From Crocinitomicaceae bacterium (lineage in GTDB: Bacteria > Bacteroidota > Bacteroidia > Flavobacteriales_D > Sanyastnellaceae), in NCBI GenBank assembly GCA_020848015.1, contig JADLBA010000042.1:1-25219 (forward strand): DNA of 25,219 nt. Direction: 5' to 3'. The translations under genes and the position numbers were made by a program. Under the pieces are notes generated by a model. The model made no database searches. It saw only the letters and a list, made by a program, of their open reading frames with translations, and was not told the DNA's origin. Shown piece after piece: positions 7,168 through 14,502 of this stretch. Each line of letters starts with the position of its first letter. Within the stretch, counting starts at the first letter, position 1.

Positions 7168-7554
7168 TTATTCTACTTTGACCGACTCTTCAGATGTCGC
7201 CTCTTCTTCTACTTTAATGATTCCAGTGCCGTACAATCCACCTTTATAGGCTTCGATATCTAGTACCGCAAAGCCTGACTGGCCTTTCTTGTAAAACTCT
7301 GTAAAATTAAATGTCGCCTGACCGGATCCATTGGTTACTGACTTTTCATCAAAGCGAAGCGCGTTTGGTGGTGGTGGATTTTCAGAAGGGCTGGAAAAAA
7401 GACGAACCGTTGCTCCGGGAACAGGGAGACCGTCGCTATTAATAACCCGCACAATTGCTACTGTATCCTTATCCTTTTTGCAGGCAGTTATCCCCACAAA
7501 AGACACCAGCAACAATATTCCAAATACAAGCCTTAATTTAGTAGAGATCATCAT
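7168..7554 (-). CDS. Lipoprotein with an Ig/carboxypeptidase-regulatory-like beta domain
   Basis: 128 residues. A lipoprotein signal (LRLVFGILLLVSFVGITAC) places the lipidated Cys at residue 25, followed by KKDKD, a Lys/Asp-rich stretch of the kind that sends Bacteroidota lipoproteins to the cell surface. The rest is one small beta domain: VAIVRVINSDGLPVPGATVRL is the start of a carboxypeptidase-regulatory-like (Ig-like) fold, ending in GLYGTGIIKV and an acidic tail (EEEATSEESVKVE). The specific role is unknown; it may be a surface accessory protein. It is transcribed divergently from the cyclophilin gene, and the tRNA-Pro lies downstream on the same strand. Two adjacent ATG codons (7554 and 7551) could serve as start. 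Confidence 0.75.
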   Translation of the reverse strand: MMISTKLRLVFGILLLVSFVGITACKKDKDTVAIVRVINSDGLPVPGATVRLFSSPSENPPPPNALRFDEKSVTNGSGQATFNFTEFYKKGQSGFAVLDIEAYKGGLYGTGIIKVEEEATSEESVKVE

Positions 7555-7567
7555 AGAGTGGTTTGCT

Positions 7568-7575
7568 TAATTTTG
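7568..7575 (+). promoter_or_regulatory. Bacteroidota-type -7 box for the cyclophilin-pheS unit
   Basis: TAATTTTG, followed by C, matches TAnnTTTG and lies about 60 bases before the ATG at 7634, in the divergent spacer. Confidence 0.4.
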
Positions 7576-7633
7576 CCCCTCATTTTATTTAACAAACAGA
7601 ATCAACGCGTACAAAGAAAGTAAATTTTCCACT

Positions 7634-8437
7634 ATGTCAAGACTTTTGCTTCCACTCTTCAGTTGCCTGACCGCGATAATACTCACAAGTGCATCCGGCT
7701 GTGGCCAAAAAAAGAATGTTACTGAAAGCACTTCTGCTGCACCTGAATCCATACAAAATCAAACAAAACAAACAGAACAACCAAATATGCCCCAACCTCT
7801 CCAAGCCCCAACCCCCGATCCCAACCCTAAGAATGCACGGGTAAAAATCACCACTAATTTTGGCGCAATGACGATCAAATTATACGATGAGACACCCGCC
7901 CACAGAGATAATTTTCTAATGCTTGCAGAAAAAGGATTTTATAACAACACTCTTTTTCACCGCTGTATCAAGAACTTTATGATTCAGGGAGGTGACCCCG
8001 AAAGCAAGGGCGCTCCCACGGGAAAACCGCTCGGAGCGGGCGGTCCTGGTTATACGGTGGAAGCAGAGTTCCGAAATGACCTCATTCATAAAAAAGGAGC
8101 GATAGCTGCTGCAAGACAAGGAGATGGTGTGAATCCTCAGCGCCGCTCCAGTGGCAGTCAGTTTTACATTGTACAGGGAACTGTAATGACCGATGGCCAA
8201 CTGGCGCAAGTCCAGGCCTACATCAACCAGAAAACTCCCGGTTTCAAATACACCGAAGAACAAAAAAATATCTATAAACAAATCGGTGGAACTGCACAAC
8301 TCGATATGGATTACACCGTATTTGGCGAAGTAATCGAAGGATTGGATGTTATTGATAAAATCGCTTCTCAACCCACCGCACCCGGCGATCGCCCGATACA
8401 AGATGTTGTGATCACCTCAGTTGAAATCATCAAGTAG
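7634..8437 (+). CDS. Lipoprotein peptidyl-prolyl cis-trans isomerase (cyclophilin type)
   Basis: 267 residues. A signal peptide ends in a lipobox-like SASGC with Cys at residue 23, followed by a Gln/Pro-rich tether (about 30-66), so the enzyme is probably anchored in the periplasm or at the outer membrane. The cyclophilin domain runs from about 69 to the end. R110 and F115 of LFHRCIKNFMIQGGDPESKG match the catalytic Arg and Phe of cyclophilins, and SSGSQFYIVQG is the second hallmark block. A Bacteroidota-style insert (TDGQLAQVQAYINQKTPGFK and the following helix) precedes the final DYTVFGEVIEGLDVIDKIAS. It would speed proline isomerisation in exported proteins. The pheS ATG lies 20 bases after its stop, so the two are probably co-transcribed, although their functions are unrelated. 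Confidence 0.92.
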   Translation: MSRLLLPLFSCLTAIILTSASGCGQKKNVTESTSAAPESIQNQTKQTEQPNMPQPLQAPTPDPNPKNARVKITTNFGAMTIKLYDETPAHRDNFLMLAEKGFYNNTLFHRCIKNFMIQGGDPESKGAPTGKPLGAGGPGYTVEAEFRNDLIHKKGAIAAARQGDGVNPQRRSSGSQFYIVQGTVMTDGQLAQVQAYINQKTPGFKYTEEQKNIYKQIGGTAQLDMDYTVFGEVIEGLDVIDKIASQPTAPGDRPIQDVVITSVEIIK

Positions 8438-8457
8438 TTTTATTCTTGTCTTTCTTC

Positions 8458-9477
8458 ATGAAGGAAAAAATTGATCAATACCTCCAGGAAATTGACTGTG
8501 TAGAGACTTCTTCCGCAGAAGAAATTGAGCAATTCCGCATCCGCTATCTCGGACGTAAGGGTCTACTCAACGATCTTTTTGAAGAATTCAAAACCGTCCC
8601 GAACGAAAATAAAAAATTTATAGGCCAGGAACTGAACCGGCTGAAAAATGCTGTCCAGGAAAAGATCCTGATGCTGCAGAAATCTTCTTTGCCAATAGAA
8701 CAAGGCGAAAAGAAAGTGGAAGATCTTACCCTGCCCGCCGGGCAAGTTCCCCCGGGAACACTGCATCCGATTTCCATCGTCAGAAGAGAAATACTCGATA
8801 TTTTTTCCAGAATCGGTTTTACTGTGGCAGACGGACCGGAAATCGAAGATGACTGGCATGTATTCTCCGGCCTCAATTTTCCTCCCGACCACCCTGCGCG
8901 AGATATGCAGGATACCTTTTTTATTGAAAAAGATCCTGATCTTGTACTGCGAACACATACCAGCAGCGTCCAAGTGAGAGTCATGGAAAGCCAGCGTCCA
9001 CCACTGAGAATCGTAATGCCTGGTCGGGTTTACAGAAATGAAGCCGTCAGTGCCCGCGCCCACTGCCAGTTTCACCAAATAGAGGGTCTATATATTGATG
9101 ACGGGGTTTCATTCGCAGACATGAAACAAACCCTGCTCTACTTTGCACAGGAGTTTTTTGGAAAGACTCGTATCCGTCTGCGCCCCTCCTACTTTCCATT
9201 TACCGAACCCAGTGCCGAAATGGACGTTTTCTGGGGGCTGAACTCGGAAGCCGATCACCGCATCACGAAAGGAACGGGGTGGCTCGAAATCATGGGCTGT
9301 GGTATGGTAGATCCCAATGTACTTTCTGCGAGCAATATCAATCCTGACAAATACAGTGGCTTTGCTTTCGGAATGGGAATAGAACGGATTGCCATGCTTC
9401 GCTACCAGATTGATGATCTGAGAATGTACTTTGAAAATGATGTGCGTTTCCTGAAGCAGTTCAACCGATTTATCTAA
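8458..9477 (+). CDS. pheS: Phenylalanine--tRNA ligase alpha subunit
   Basis: 339 residues from the ATG at 8458; an in-frame TTG at 8446 would add only four residues. With PheT (not in this window) it charges tRNA-Phe in the cytoplasm. An N-terminal coiled-coil domain (about 1-85) is followed by the class II core. Motifs include GPEIEDDWHVFSGLNFPPDH, DTFF, LRTHTSSVQVRVM, motif 2 GRVYRNEAVSARAHCQFHQI, the GWLEIMGCGMVDPNVL block, and motif 3 GFAFGMGIERIAMLRYQIDD near the C-terminus. The Ala of GFAFGMG that shapes the Phe pocket is unchanged. The length is normal for bacterial PheS. It follows the cyclophilin gene closely and is separated from pdhA by a new promoter; pheT must lie elsewhere. Confidence 0.97.
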   Translation: MKEKIDQYLQEIDCVETSSAEEIEQFRIRYLGRKGLLNDLFEEFKTVPNENKKFIGQELNRLKNAVQEKILMLQKSSLPIEQGEKKVEDLTLPAGQVPPGTLHPISIVRREILDIFSRIGFTVADGPEIEDDWHVFSGLNFPPDHPARDMQDTFFIEKDPDLVLRTHTSSVQVRVMESQRPPLRIVMPGRVYRNEAVSARAHCQFHQIEGLYIDDGVSFADMKQTLLYFAQEFFGKTRIRLRPSYFPFTEPSAEMDVFWGLNSEADHRITKGTGWLEIMGCGMVDPNVLSASNINPDKYSGFAFGMGIERIAMLRYQIDDLRMYFENDVRFLKQFNRFI

Positions 9478-9556
9478 TCACTTCTTTCTGTCTGAAAATT
9501 TGCTCGCAGAAATATTCTCTTTTCATCCATAAAAATGTCGTTTCAGTTTACCTCCC

Positions 9557-9564
9557 TATATTTG
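9557..9564 (+). promoter_or_regulatory. Bacteroidota-type -7 box for pdhA-pdhC
   Basis: TATATTTG is a full match to TAnnTTTG, 22 bases before the pdhA ATG at 9587, giving a leader of about 17 bases. Confidence 0.5.
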
Positions 9565-9586
9565 TACGCATTTGAAAAATAAACCC

Positions 9587-10639
9587 ATGGCAACGGAAAT
9601 CGCCGGAAAGAAAAAAGATCAGACAAAGAACATTACAAATGAAAAATCGGGCAGCCGGTTTACTAAAGACACTTATGTCAAATGGTTTCGTGAAATGCTG
9701 CTGATGAGGAGGTTTGAAGAGAAATGCAGCCAACTGTATATCCAGCAAAAATTTGGTGGTTTCTGCCATCTTTACATTGGACAGGAGGCTGTGTTATCAG
9801 GAATAATGGAGGCTATCCGCCCTACCGAGCGAATAATAACCGCTTATCGCGACCATGCACACCCTCTGATAATGGGAAGTGATCCGAAAAAAGTAATGGC
9901 AGAACTTTATGGCCGCAGCACCGGTCTTTCAAAAGGTAAAGGCGGCTCTATGCATATGTTTGATCGCGAAAAAAATCTCTTTGGGGGTCATGGAATTGTC
10001 GGTGCTCAAATACCAATGGGAGCGGGCATTGCATTCGCCGATAAATACCGCGGTGAAGATCATGTAACGGTTTGCTTTTTTGGAGATGGTGCCGCTAGGC
10101 AAGGAGCCCTCTACGAGACTTTCAATATGGCAATGACTTGGAAACTTCCTGTCATTTTTGTCATTGAAAATAATAACTATGCAATGGGTACTTCTATAGA
10201 ACGTACTTCAAATGTAACCGATCTCTCCACGTTAGGTGCCTCTTTCGAAATGCCATCGGAAAGTGTTGATGGAATGCGTCCCGAAACCGTTTGCGAGGCT
10301 ATTGAACGTGCCGTAGAGCGGGGAAGAAAAGGCGATGGCCCGACACTTCTCGATATTCAGACCTACCGGTACAAAGGGCATTCAATGAGTGATCCTCAAA
10401 AATATCGCTCAAAAGAAGAAGTGAGTGAATACCAGCAAAAAGATCCGGTAGAATATGTACTTCAGAAAATCCGCTCCGGCAAATGGTTGAGCGAAAAAGA
10501 AATTGAAGATATCGAAGAAGACATCAAAAAGACAGTGAATGAAGCGGTTGAATTTGCAGAGAACTCTCCGCTTCCCGATGCTGATGAACTCTTCATGGAT
10601 GTTTATACCCAACAAGATTATCCTTACGTAAAAGACTGA
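9587..10639 (+). CDS. pdhA: Pyruvate dehydrogenase E1 component, alpha subunit
   Basis: 350 residues from the ATG at 9587 (an in-frame TTG at 9572 is less likely, given the promoter). It forms the thiamine-diphosphate E1 with PdhB and decarboxylates pyruvate, handing acetyl groups to the lipoyl E2. The thiamine-diphosphate motif runs from GDGAA (166-170) to ENNNY (N195-N196). Other E1-alpha hallmarks are FGGFCHLYIGQEAV, YRDHAHPL, GKGGSMHMF and the loop YRYKGHSMSDPQKYRSKEE. The wording fits pyruvate rather than branched-chain substrate, and the adjacent E2 supports that. An N-terminal tail of about 20 basic residues precedes the fold. The pdhC ATG follows 58 bases downstream with no terminator, so they form an operon. 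The beta subunit gene is not next to it. Confidence 0.95.
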   Translation: MATEIAGKKKDQTKNITNEKSGSRFTKDTYVKWFREMLLMRRFEEKCSQLYIQQKFGGFCHLYIGQEAVLSGIMEAIRPTERIITAYRDHAHPLIMGSDPKKVMAELYGRSTGLSKGKGGSMHMFDREKNLFGGHGIVGAQIPMGAGIAFADKYRGEDHVTVCFFGDGAARQGALYETFNMAMTWKLPVIFVIENNNYAMGTSIERTSNVTDLSTLGASFEMPSESVDGMRPETVCEAIERAVERGRKGDGPTLLDIQTYRYKGHSMSDPQKYRSKEEVSEYQQKDPVEYVLQKIRSGKWLSEKEIEDIEEDIKKTVNEAVEFAENSPLPDADELFMDVYTQQDYPYVKD

Positions 10640-10697
10640 TGGTGATTATTATTATTCCAATTAACTAATAGACTTCATAATATTTATTCCTCTGAGA

Positions 10698-11939
10698 ATG
10701 GCTGAAATTATCCGTATGCCCAAGTTGAGCGACACAATGACTGACGGTGTTGTTGCCGCATGGCACAAAAAAGTCGGAGACACGGTAAAAAGTGGAGAGT
10801 TGCTCGCCGAAATTGAAACGGATAAGGCAACAATGGAATTTGAATCCTACACCGACGGAGTATTGCTGCATATAGGTATTGACACGGGAAAAGGAGCTCC
10901 GGTTGATTCGCTGCTTGCGATCATTGGTAAAGAAGGAGAAGACATCAGCGCCCTCCTCAGCAACACATTTACTCCCTCGGCGGCAGCCCCCAAATCTCCT
11001 GTCGCTGAACCGGTCAAAGTTGCTGCATCATCAGAGATAACCGTTGCGTCTCCAGTATTCGCGCAAACGCAACCGGATGTTACCAGCGGACGCATAAAAG
11101 CTTCCCCGCTTGCTAAAAAAATTGCCTCCGATAAAGGAATTGATATCGCTGAGGTTGCCGGATCAGGCGATGGAGGAAGAATCGTAAAACGCGATATTGA
11201 AAACTTTATCCCTGCTGTCTCAGTCAATGCCCTTGTACGCACTACTGCTCTTAGTGTTGAAAATTTCCACGACGAGAATGTGTCCCAAATGCGCAAAACA
11301 ATTGCCCGTCGCCTTGCTGAGAGCAAGTTTTCCGCACCACACTTCTATCTTACTATGGAAGTGGATATGGACAACGCTATTGCATCAAGAAAATCAATCA
11401 ATGCACCCGGCGATGTGAAAATTTCTTTCAATGATTTTGTAATTAAAGCCGCATCCATGGCTTTGCGCAAGCATCCGAAAATAAACAGTTCATGGCGCGG
11501 AGAGACCATCCGTTTCAATGATCATATTCATATTGGTGTGGCAGTGGCGGTAGATGAAGGCTTGCTGGTGCCTGTGGTGCGCTTTGCTGACACAAAGGGA
11601 CTTGCCGAAATCGGATCAGAGGTAAAAGTTTTTGTAGAAAAAGCAAAAAACAAAAAACTGCAACCCCAGGACTGGGAAGGAAACACCTTCACTATTTCAA
11701 ACCTCGGTATGTTTGGTATTGAAGAGTTTACGGCGATTATTAATCCTCCTGATGCGTGTATTCTCGCTGTAGGCGGAATAAAAGAAACTCCTGTGGTAAA
11801 AAATGGACAGGTAGTAGCCGGCAATGTAATGAAGTTGACACTGAGCTGTGATCATCGTGTGGTAGATGGCGCTTCAGGTGCCGCCTTTTTGCAAACACTA
11901 AAAGGTTTTCTTGAAAGCCCTGTATCAATGCTCGTTTAG
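10698..11939 (+). CDS. pdhC: Pyruvate dehydrogenase E2, dihydrolipoamide acetyltransferase
   Basis: 413 residues. One lipoyl domain (about 2-78) carries the lipoylated lysine K43 in EIETDKATMEF. An Ala/Pro-rich linker follows (about 92-130), then a peripheral-subunit-binding domain at about 133-170 (IKASPLAKKIASDKGIDIAE). The acetyltransferase core (about 190-413) ends with the catalytic DHRVVDGASGAAF, in which H386 and D390 are the active pair. It transfers acetyl from lipoamide to CoA and forms the core of the complex. A single lipoyl domain is at the short end for bacterial PDH E2. The gene follows pdhA directly, and its stop lies 21 bases from the convergent dnaJ stop with no clear terminator between them. 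Confidence 0.95.
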   Translation: MAEIIRMPKLSDTMTDGVVAAWHKKVGDTVKSGELLAEIETDKATMEFESYTDGVLLHIGIDTGKGAPVDSLLAIIGKEGEDISALLSNTFTPSAAAPKSPVAEPVKVAASSEITVASPVFAQTQPDVTSGRIKASPLAKKIASDKGIDIAEVAGSGDGGRIVKRDIENFIPAVSVNALVRTTALSVENFHDENVSQMRKTIARRLAESKFSAPHFYLTMEVDMDNAIASRKSINAPGDVKISFNDFVIKAASMALRKHPKINSSWRGETIRFNDHIHIGVAVAVDEGLLVPVVRFADTKGLAEIGSEVKVFVEKAKNKKLQPQDWEGNTFTISNLGMFGIEEFTAIINPPDACILAVGGIKETPVVKNGQVVAGNVMKLTLSCDHRVVDGASGAAFLQTLKGFLESPVSMLV

Positions 11940-11960
11940 AGCAATGAAACTTTCTGCTAA

Positions 11961-13067
11961 TTATTGAAACATCTCTTTCACTCGGTGAAAGAACCCCTTG
12001 TCTCTGCCGGTTGGATGTGGCGCGAAATGGGGAGAAGTACGAAGTTTTTCGAGCAGTTTCTTTTCCTCGTCATTGAGCTTTTGCGGTGTCCATACATTAA
12101 TATTCACGAGCAAATCACCATGTCCATGGCTGTTTACATCCGGCAGCCCTTTTCCTTTGAGGCGCAATATTTTTCCCGACTGTGTTCCCGGTTCGAGCTT
12201 CACCTGTGCCCTTCCACGTACTATTGGAATTTCTGCAGTGGTACCCAATGCAGCATCTGCAAAGTTGACATAGAGATCGAAGTACAGATTAATACCGTCG
12301 CGTTTCAACAGCGGATGCTCTTCCTCTTCGATCTGCACCAGCAAGTCTCCAGGTATCCCGCCATAAGGCCCTGCATTGCCCTTTCCCGCAACATTCAGCG
12401 TCATTCCTTCACCCACTCCGGCGGGGATATTAATTTCCACCACCTCTTCCTGACGGCGTTGACCGTGTTCATCTGTATCCTTGGGTTTATTGCGAATGCT
12501 CTTTCCTGCACCATGACAAGTGGGGCAGGTAGCAGTGGTCTGCATCTGTCCGAGAATGGTATTGGTAACCCTTCGTACTTGCCCGGAACCTTTGCAGGTA
12601 GGGCAGGTTTCATGATGAATACCTTCGGCGTTGACGAGTTTGAATACCTTGATTTTCTTTGATGTTCCGTAGGCGATTTCTTCCAATGTAAGCTTGACCT
12701 TGATGCGAAGGTTGCTGCCCTTCACCCTTCTGCCAGAACTGCCGGAATATCCTCTCTGACCCCCAAATGCGCTGCCAAAAATGTCACCAAACTGAGAAAA
12801 AATATCATCCATATTCATACCGCCCTCACCAAATCCTCCTCCTGGTGCATTATGACCAAACTGGTCGTAACGTGCTTTCTTTTGCGGATCGCTCAGCACT
12901 TCATAAGCTTCTGATGCTTCCTTAAAACTTTCTTCTGCCGCTGCATTGCCCGGATTTTTATCGGGATGATACTTGATCGCAAGTTTTCTATAAGCCTTTT
13001 TTATTTCGGCTTCCGACGCATTGCGCTGTACTCCCGGCACATCGTAATAATCTCTCTTTTTACTCAT
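11961..13067 (-). CDS. dnaJ: Chaperone DnaJ with a reduced zinc-finger region
   Basis: 368 residues. A J domain (about 5-70) carries the HPD motif (KYHPDKNPG) that triggers DnaK ATPase. A Gly/Phe-rich linker follows (about 75-118), with GGGFGEGGMNMDDIFSQFGD. The C-terminal substrate-binding beta domains follow (EINIPAGVGEGMTLNVAGKG, then HGHGDLLVNINVWTPQKL). The cysteine-rich region is unusual. Only CPTCKGSG and CPTCHGAG (the usual motifs 2 and 3) remain. The positions of motifs 1 and 4 read NAEGIHHE and NKPKDTDEHGQ, so the first zinc site should be missing and the second kept. Helix I has Pro at residue 11 (DYYDVPGV), where Leu is usual. The gene follows grpE by 24 bases in one operon. It is still called DnaJ rather than CbpA because two CxxCxGxG motifs and the flanking VTNTILGQMQTT are retained. 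Confidence 0.93.
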   Translation of the reverse strand: MSKKRDYYDVPGVQRNASEAEIKKAYRKLAIKYHPDKNPGNAAAEESFKEASEAYEVLSDPQKKARYDQFGHNAPGGGFGEGGMNMDDIFSQFGDIFGSAFGGQRGYSGSSGRRVKGSNLRIKVKLTLEEIAYGTSKKIKVFKLVNAEGIHHETCPTCKGSGQVRRVTNTILGQMQTTATCPTCHGAGKSIRNKPKDTDEHGQRRQEEVVEINIPAGVGEGMTLNVAGKGNAGPYGGIPGDLLVQIEEEEHPLLKRDGINLYFDLYVNFADAALGTTAEIPIVRGRAQVKLEPGTQSGKILRLKGKGLPDVNSHGHGDLLVNINVWTPQKLNDEEKKLLEKLRTSPHFAPHPTGRDKGFFHRVKEMFQ

Positions 13068-13091
13068 TTATTCTGCCTTAAAAAAACTGCC

Positions 13092-13688
13092 TCAGGTTCC
13101 CACTACCACTTTAGCGAAACGGATGACTTTATCGTGAAGAGTATAACCCATCTCCACTGTGTCCACGACTTTTCCTTTCAAATCTTCATTGGCAGCCGGG
13201 ATATTTGTTACCGCCTCGTGGTAGTCCACATCGAAAGGCTTTCCGGTTGATTCAATAGGCTTAAGACCCTTGCCCTCTAATTGACGGTAAAGTCGTTTAT
13301 AGATCAGATCAAATCCCTCCTTAGCAACATTGATATCTTCAAGATTTTCATTTGCCTTTATAGCTCTTTCAAAATCATCGAGAAGCGGTAACAAATCTTT
13401 GATAACATCTCCTGATGCGGAAGCCAGCAAATCAATTCGCTCCTTCACGTTTCGCTTTCTATAATTATCAAACTCTGCAACAAGCCTCATGTACTTGTCT
13501 TTCCAATCAGCTACTGATGCCCTCAACTTTTCCTCCTCAGTTTGCAGGGGGGGTGCAGCGGTAGTATCCTCGTGCTCACCAATATCTTTTCCGTGGTGGT
13601 CTGGAAGTGCTCCCTCGGACTCCATTGAATTATCAGAGGTCGTTTCAGGCATTTCTGTCTGCTGGTCTTTCGTTTCTTTCGTGTTCAT
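13092..13688 (-). CDS. grpE: Nucleotide exchange factor GrpE
   Basis: 198 residues from the ATG at 13686-13688. The frame continues 15 codons upstream to another ATG (13731-13733), adding a basic MAKNLTTRLRKFLKT; I prefer the shorter start because the acidic, disordered N-terminus then begins the protein as is usual, but both are possible. GrpE opens DnaK to release ADP. A long helix (EEKLRASVADWKDKYMRLVA) leads to the hallmark EFDNYRKRNVKER. The beta domain contains GLKPIESTGKPFDVDYHEAV and ends KGKVVDTVEMGYTLHDKVIR. It is the first gene of the grpE-dnaJ operon; no CIRCE or other heat-shock operator is visible upstream. Confidence 0.93.
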   Translation of the reverse strand: MNTKETKDQQTEMPETTSDNSMESEGALPDHHGKDIGEHEDTTAAPPLQTEEEKLRASVADWKDKYMRLVAEFDNYRKRNVKERIDLLASASGDVIKDLLPLLDDFERAIKANENLEDINVAKEGFDLIYKRLYRQLEGKGLKPIESTGKPFDVDYHEAVTNIPAANEDLKGKVVDTVEMGYTLHDKVIRFAKVVVGT

Positions 13689-13780
13689 GGTCTTCAAAAA
13701 TTTACGCAGCCGCGTTGTCAAGTTTTTTGCCATCGTGCTATTTTGGTCAATCTGGCAGTTTTATTTCTAATGAAAGAGAA

Positions 13781-13811
13781 AAAAAAACCGCCCTTCTCCT
13801 GCGAAGGACGG
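13781..13811 (-). terminator. Rho-independent terminator of the thioredoxin-like gene
   Basis: CCGCCCTTC (13788-13796) pairs with GAAGGACGG (13803-13811) with one mismatch. On the minus strand it is followed by seven T (13781-13787). It ends the transcript of the gene at 13835-14410 before grpE. Confidence 0.85.
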
Positions 13812-13834
13812 CAAATTTATCATGTATTCAACTC

Positions 13835-14410
13835 TTATTTGAAGGATTTCACGTACTCGTCTAATTTTGTATGGAGTGCTAGTCCCCTAAGGCTTTTTCC
13901 TACTATAATTCCATTTTCATCAATCAGGAAACTCATCGGAATGCTTTTTACTCCGTATTTTCTGGCGGCTGCATTTTCCCAGAATTTCAAGTCACTTACA
14001 TGATACTTCCATACCAATCCATCGGCAGTGATTGCCTTTTGCCAAGATTCTTTTGTTTTGTCTAATGAAACGGAGAAGACTTCAAACCCCTTAGCAGTTT
14101 TAAATTTAGCTTTACTGTACTTATTATACGCACTGACAACGTTTGGATTTTCTCTGCGGCAGGGGCCACACCAAGAAGCCCAGAAATCAATCAGCACCAT
14201 TTTTCCTCTAAGACTCGAAAGTTTGATGACTTTCCCATCTATATCTGTCATTTCAATTTCCGGAGCTTCATCACCTATATTGGTTCCAATTGTAACCGGT
14301 AAATGCAGCCCTGCCGCCTTTCTGGCGATAGTGGGAGTATTGAAAAAGGTAAAACTGCTGATAACAACCATCATCAGCAACATCCCAAAGCCTAAAATAA
14401 TTTTTTTCAT
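13835..14410 (-). CDS. TlpA/ResA-like thiol-disulfide oxidoreductase
   Basis: 191 residues from the ATG at 14408-14410; a start seven codons earlier (14431) overlaps the promoter box. An N-terminal hydrophobic segment (ILGFGMLLMMVVISSFTFF) is a signal peptide or anchor, so the domain faces the periplasm. Residues about 45-190 are an AhpC/TSA-like thioredoxin fold of the TlpA/ResA type. The sequence IGDEAPEIEMTDIDGKVIKL opens it, LIDFWASWCGPCRRENP holds the redox pair C81/C84, and the cis-Pro is in KSIPMSFLIDENG. Family members reduce periplasmic disulfides, for instance in cytochrome c maturation. It has its own promoter and terminator, so it is monocistronic. Whether it serves the cytochrome-like protein encoded at 16451-17458 is speculation. 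Confidence 0.88.
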   Translation of the reverse strand: MKKIILGFGMLLMMVVISSFTFFNTPTIARKAAGLHLPVTIGTNIGDEAPEIEMTDIDGKVIKLSSLRGKMVLIDFWASWCGPCRRENPNVVSAYNKYSKAKFKTAKGFEVFSVSLDKTKESWQKAITADGLVWKYHVSDLKFWENAAARKYGVKSIPMSFLIDENGIIVGKSLRGLALHTKLDEYVKSFK

Positions 14411-14428
14411 GTTAGTAGTTTTCAATGA

Positions 14429-14436
14429 CAAAAATA
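14429..14436 (-). promoter_or_regulatory. Bacteroidota-type -7 box for the thioredoxin-like gene
   Basis: On the minus strand this is TATTTTTG, a full match to TAnnTTTG, 18 bases before the ATG at 14410. A TTTG lies 23 bases upstream of it, slightly further than the usual -33 spacing. Confidence 0.45.
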
Positions 14437-14502
14437 CGGTGTTCCTTGTCGCCGGGTTCCAAAGTCAGTGCCAAAATTCTGTCTTCCGGGTAAGGTTAAC
14501 CA

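Noticed and set aside
7916..8401. Long minus-strand open frame opposite the cyclophilin gene
   Set aside because: It lies wholly antisense to a clear cyclophilin gene; its length reflects codon bias of the real gene.
8563..9078. Long minus-strand open frame opposite pheS
   Set aside because: It is antisense to well-conserved PheS sequence, with no family features of its own.
10847..11326. Long minus-strand open frame opposite pdhC
   Set aside because: It is antisense to the lipoyl, linker and subunit-binding part of E2; composition-driven.
11975..11991. Inverted repeat CTTTCAC-TCG-GTGAAAG considered as the pdhC/dnaJ terminator
   Set aside because: It lies inside the dnaJ coding end and has no T-run on either strand.
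11964..12662. Plus-strand open frame of 232 codons opposite dnaJ
   Set aside because: It is fully antisense to DnaJ, rich in Cys/Phe/Ser from reverse-complemented codons, and has no recognisable domain.
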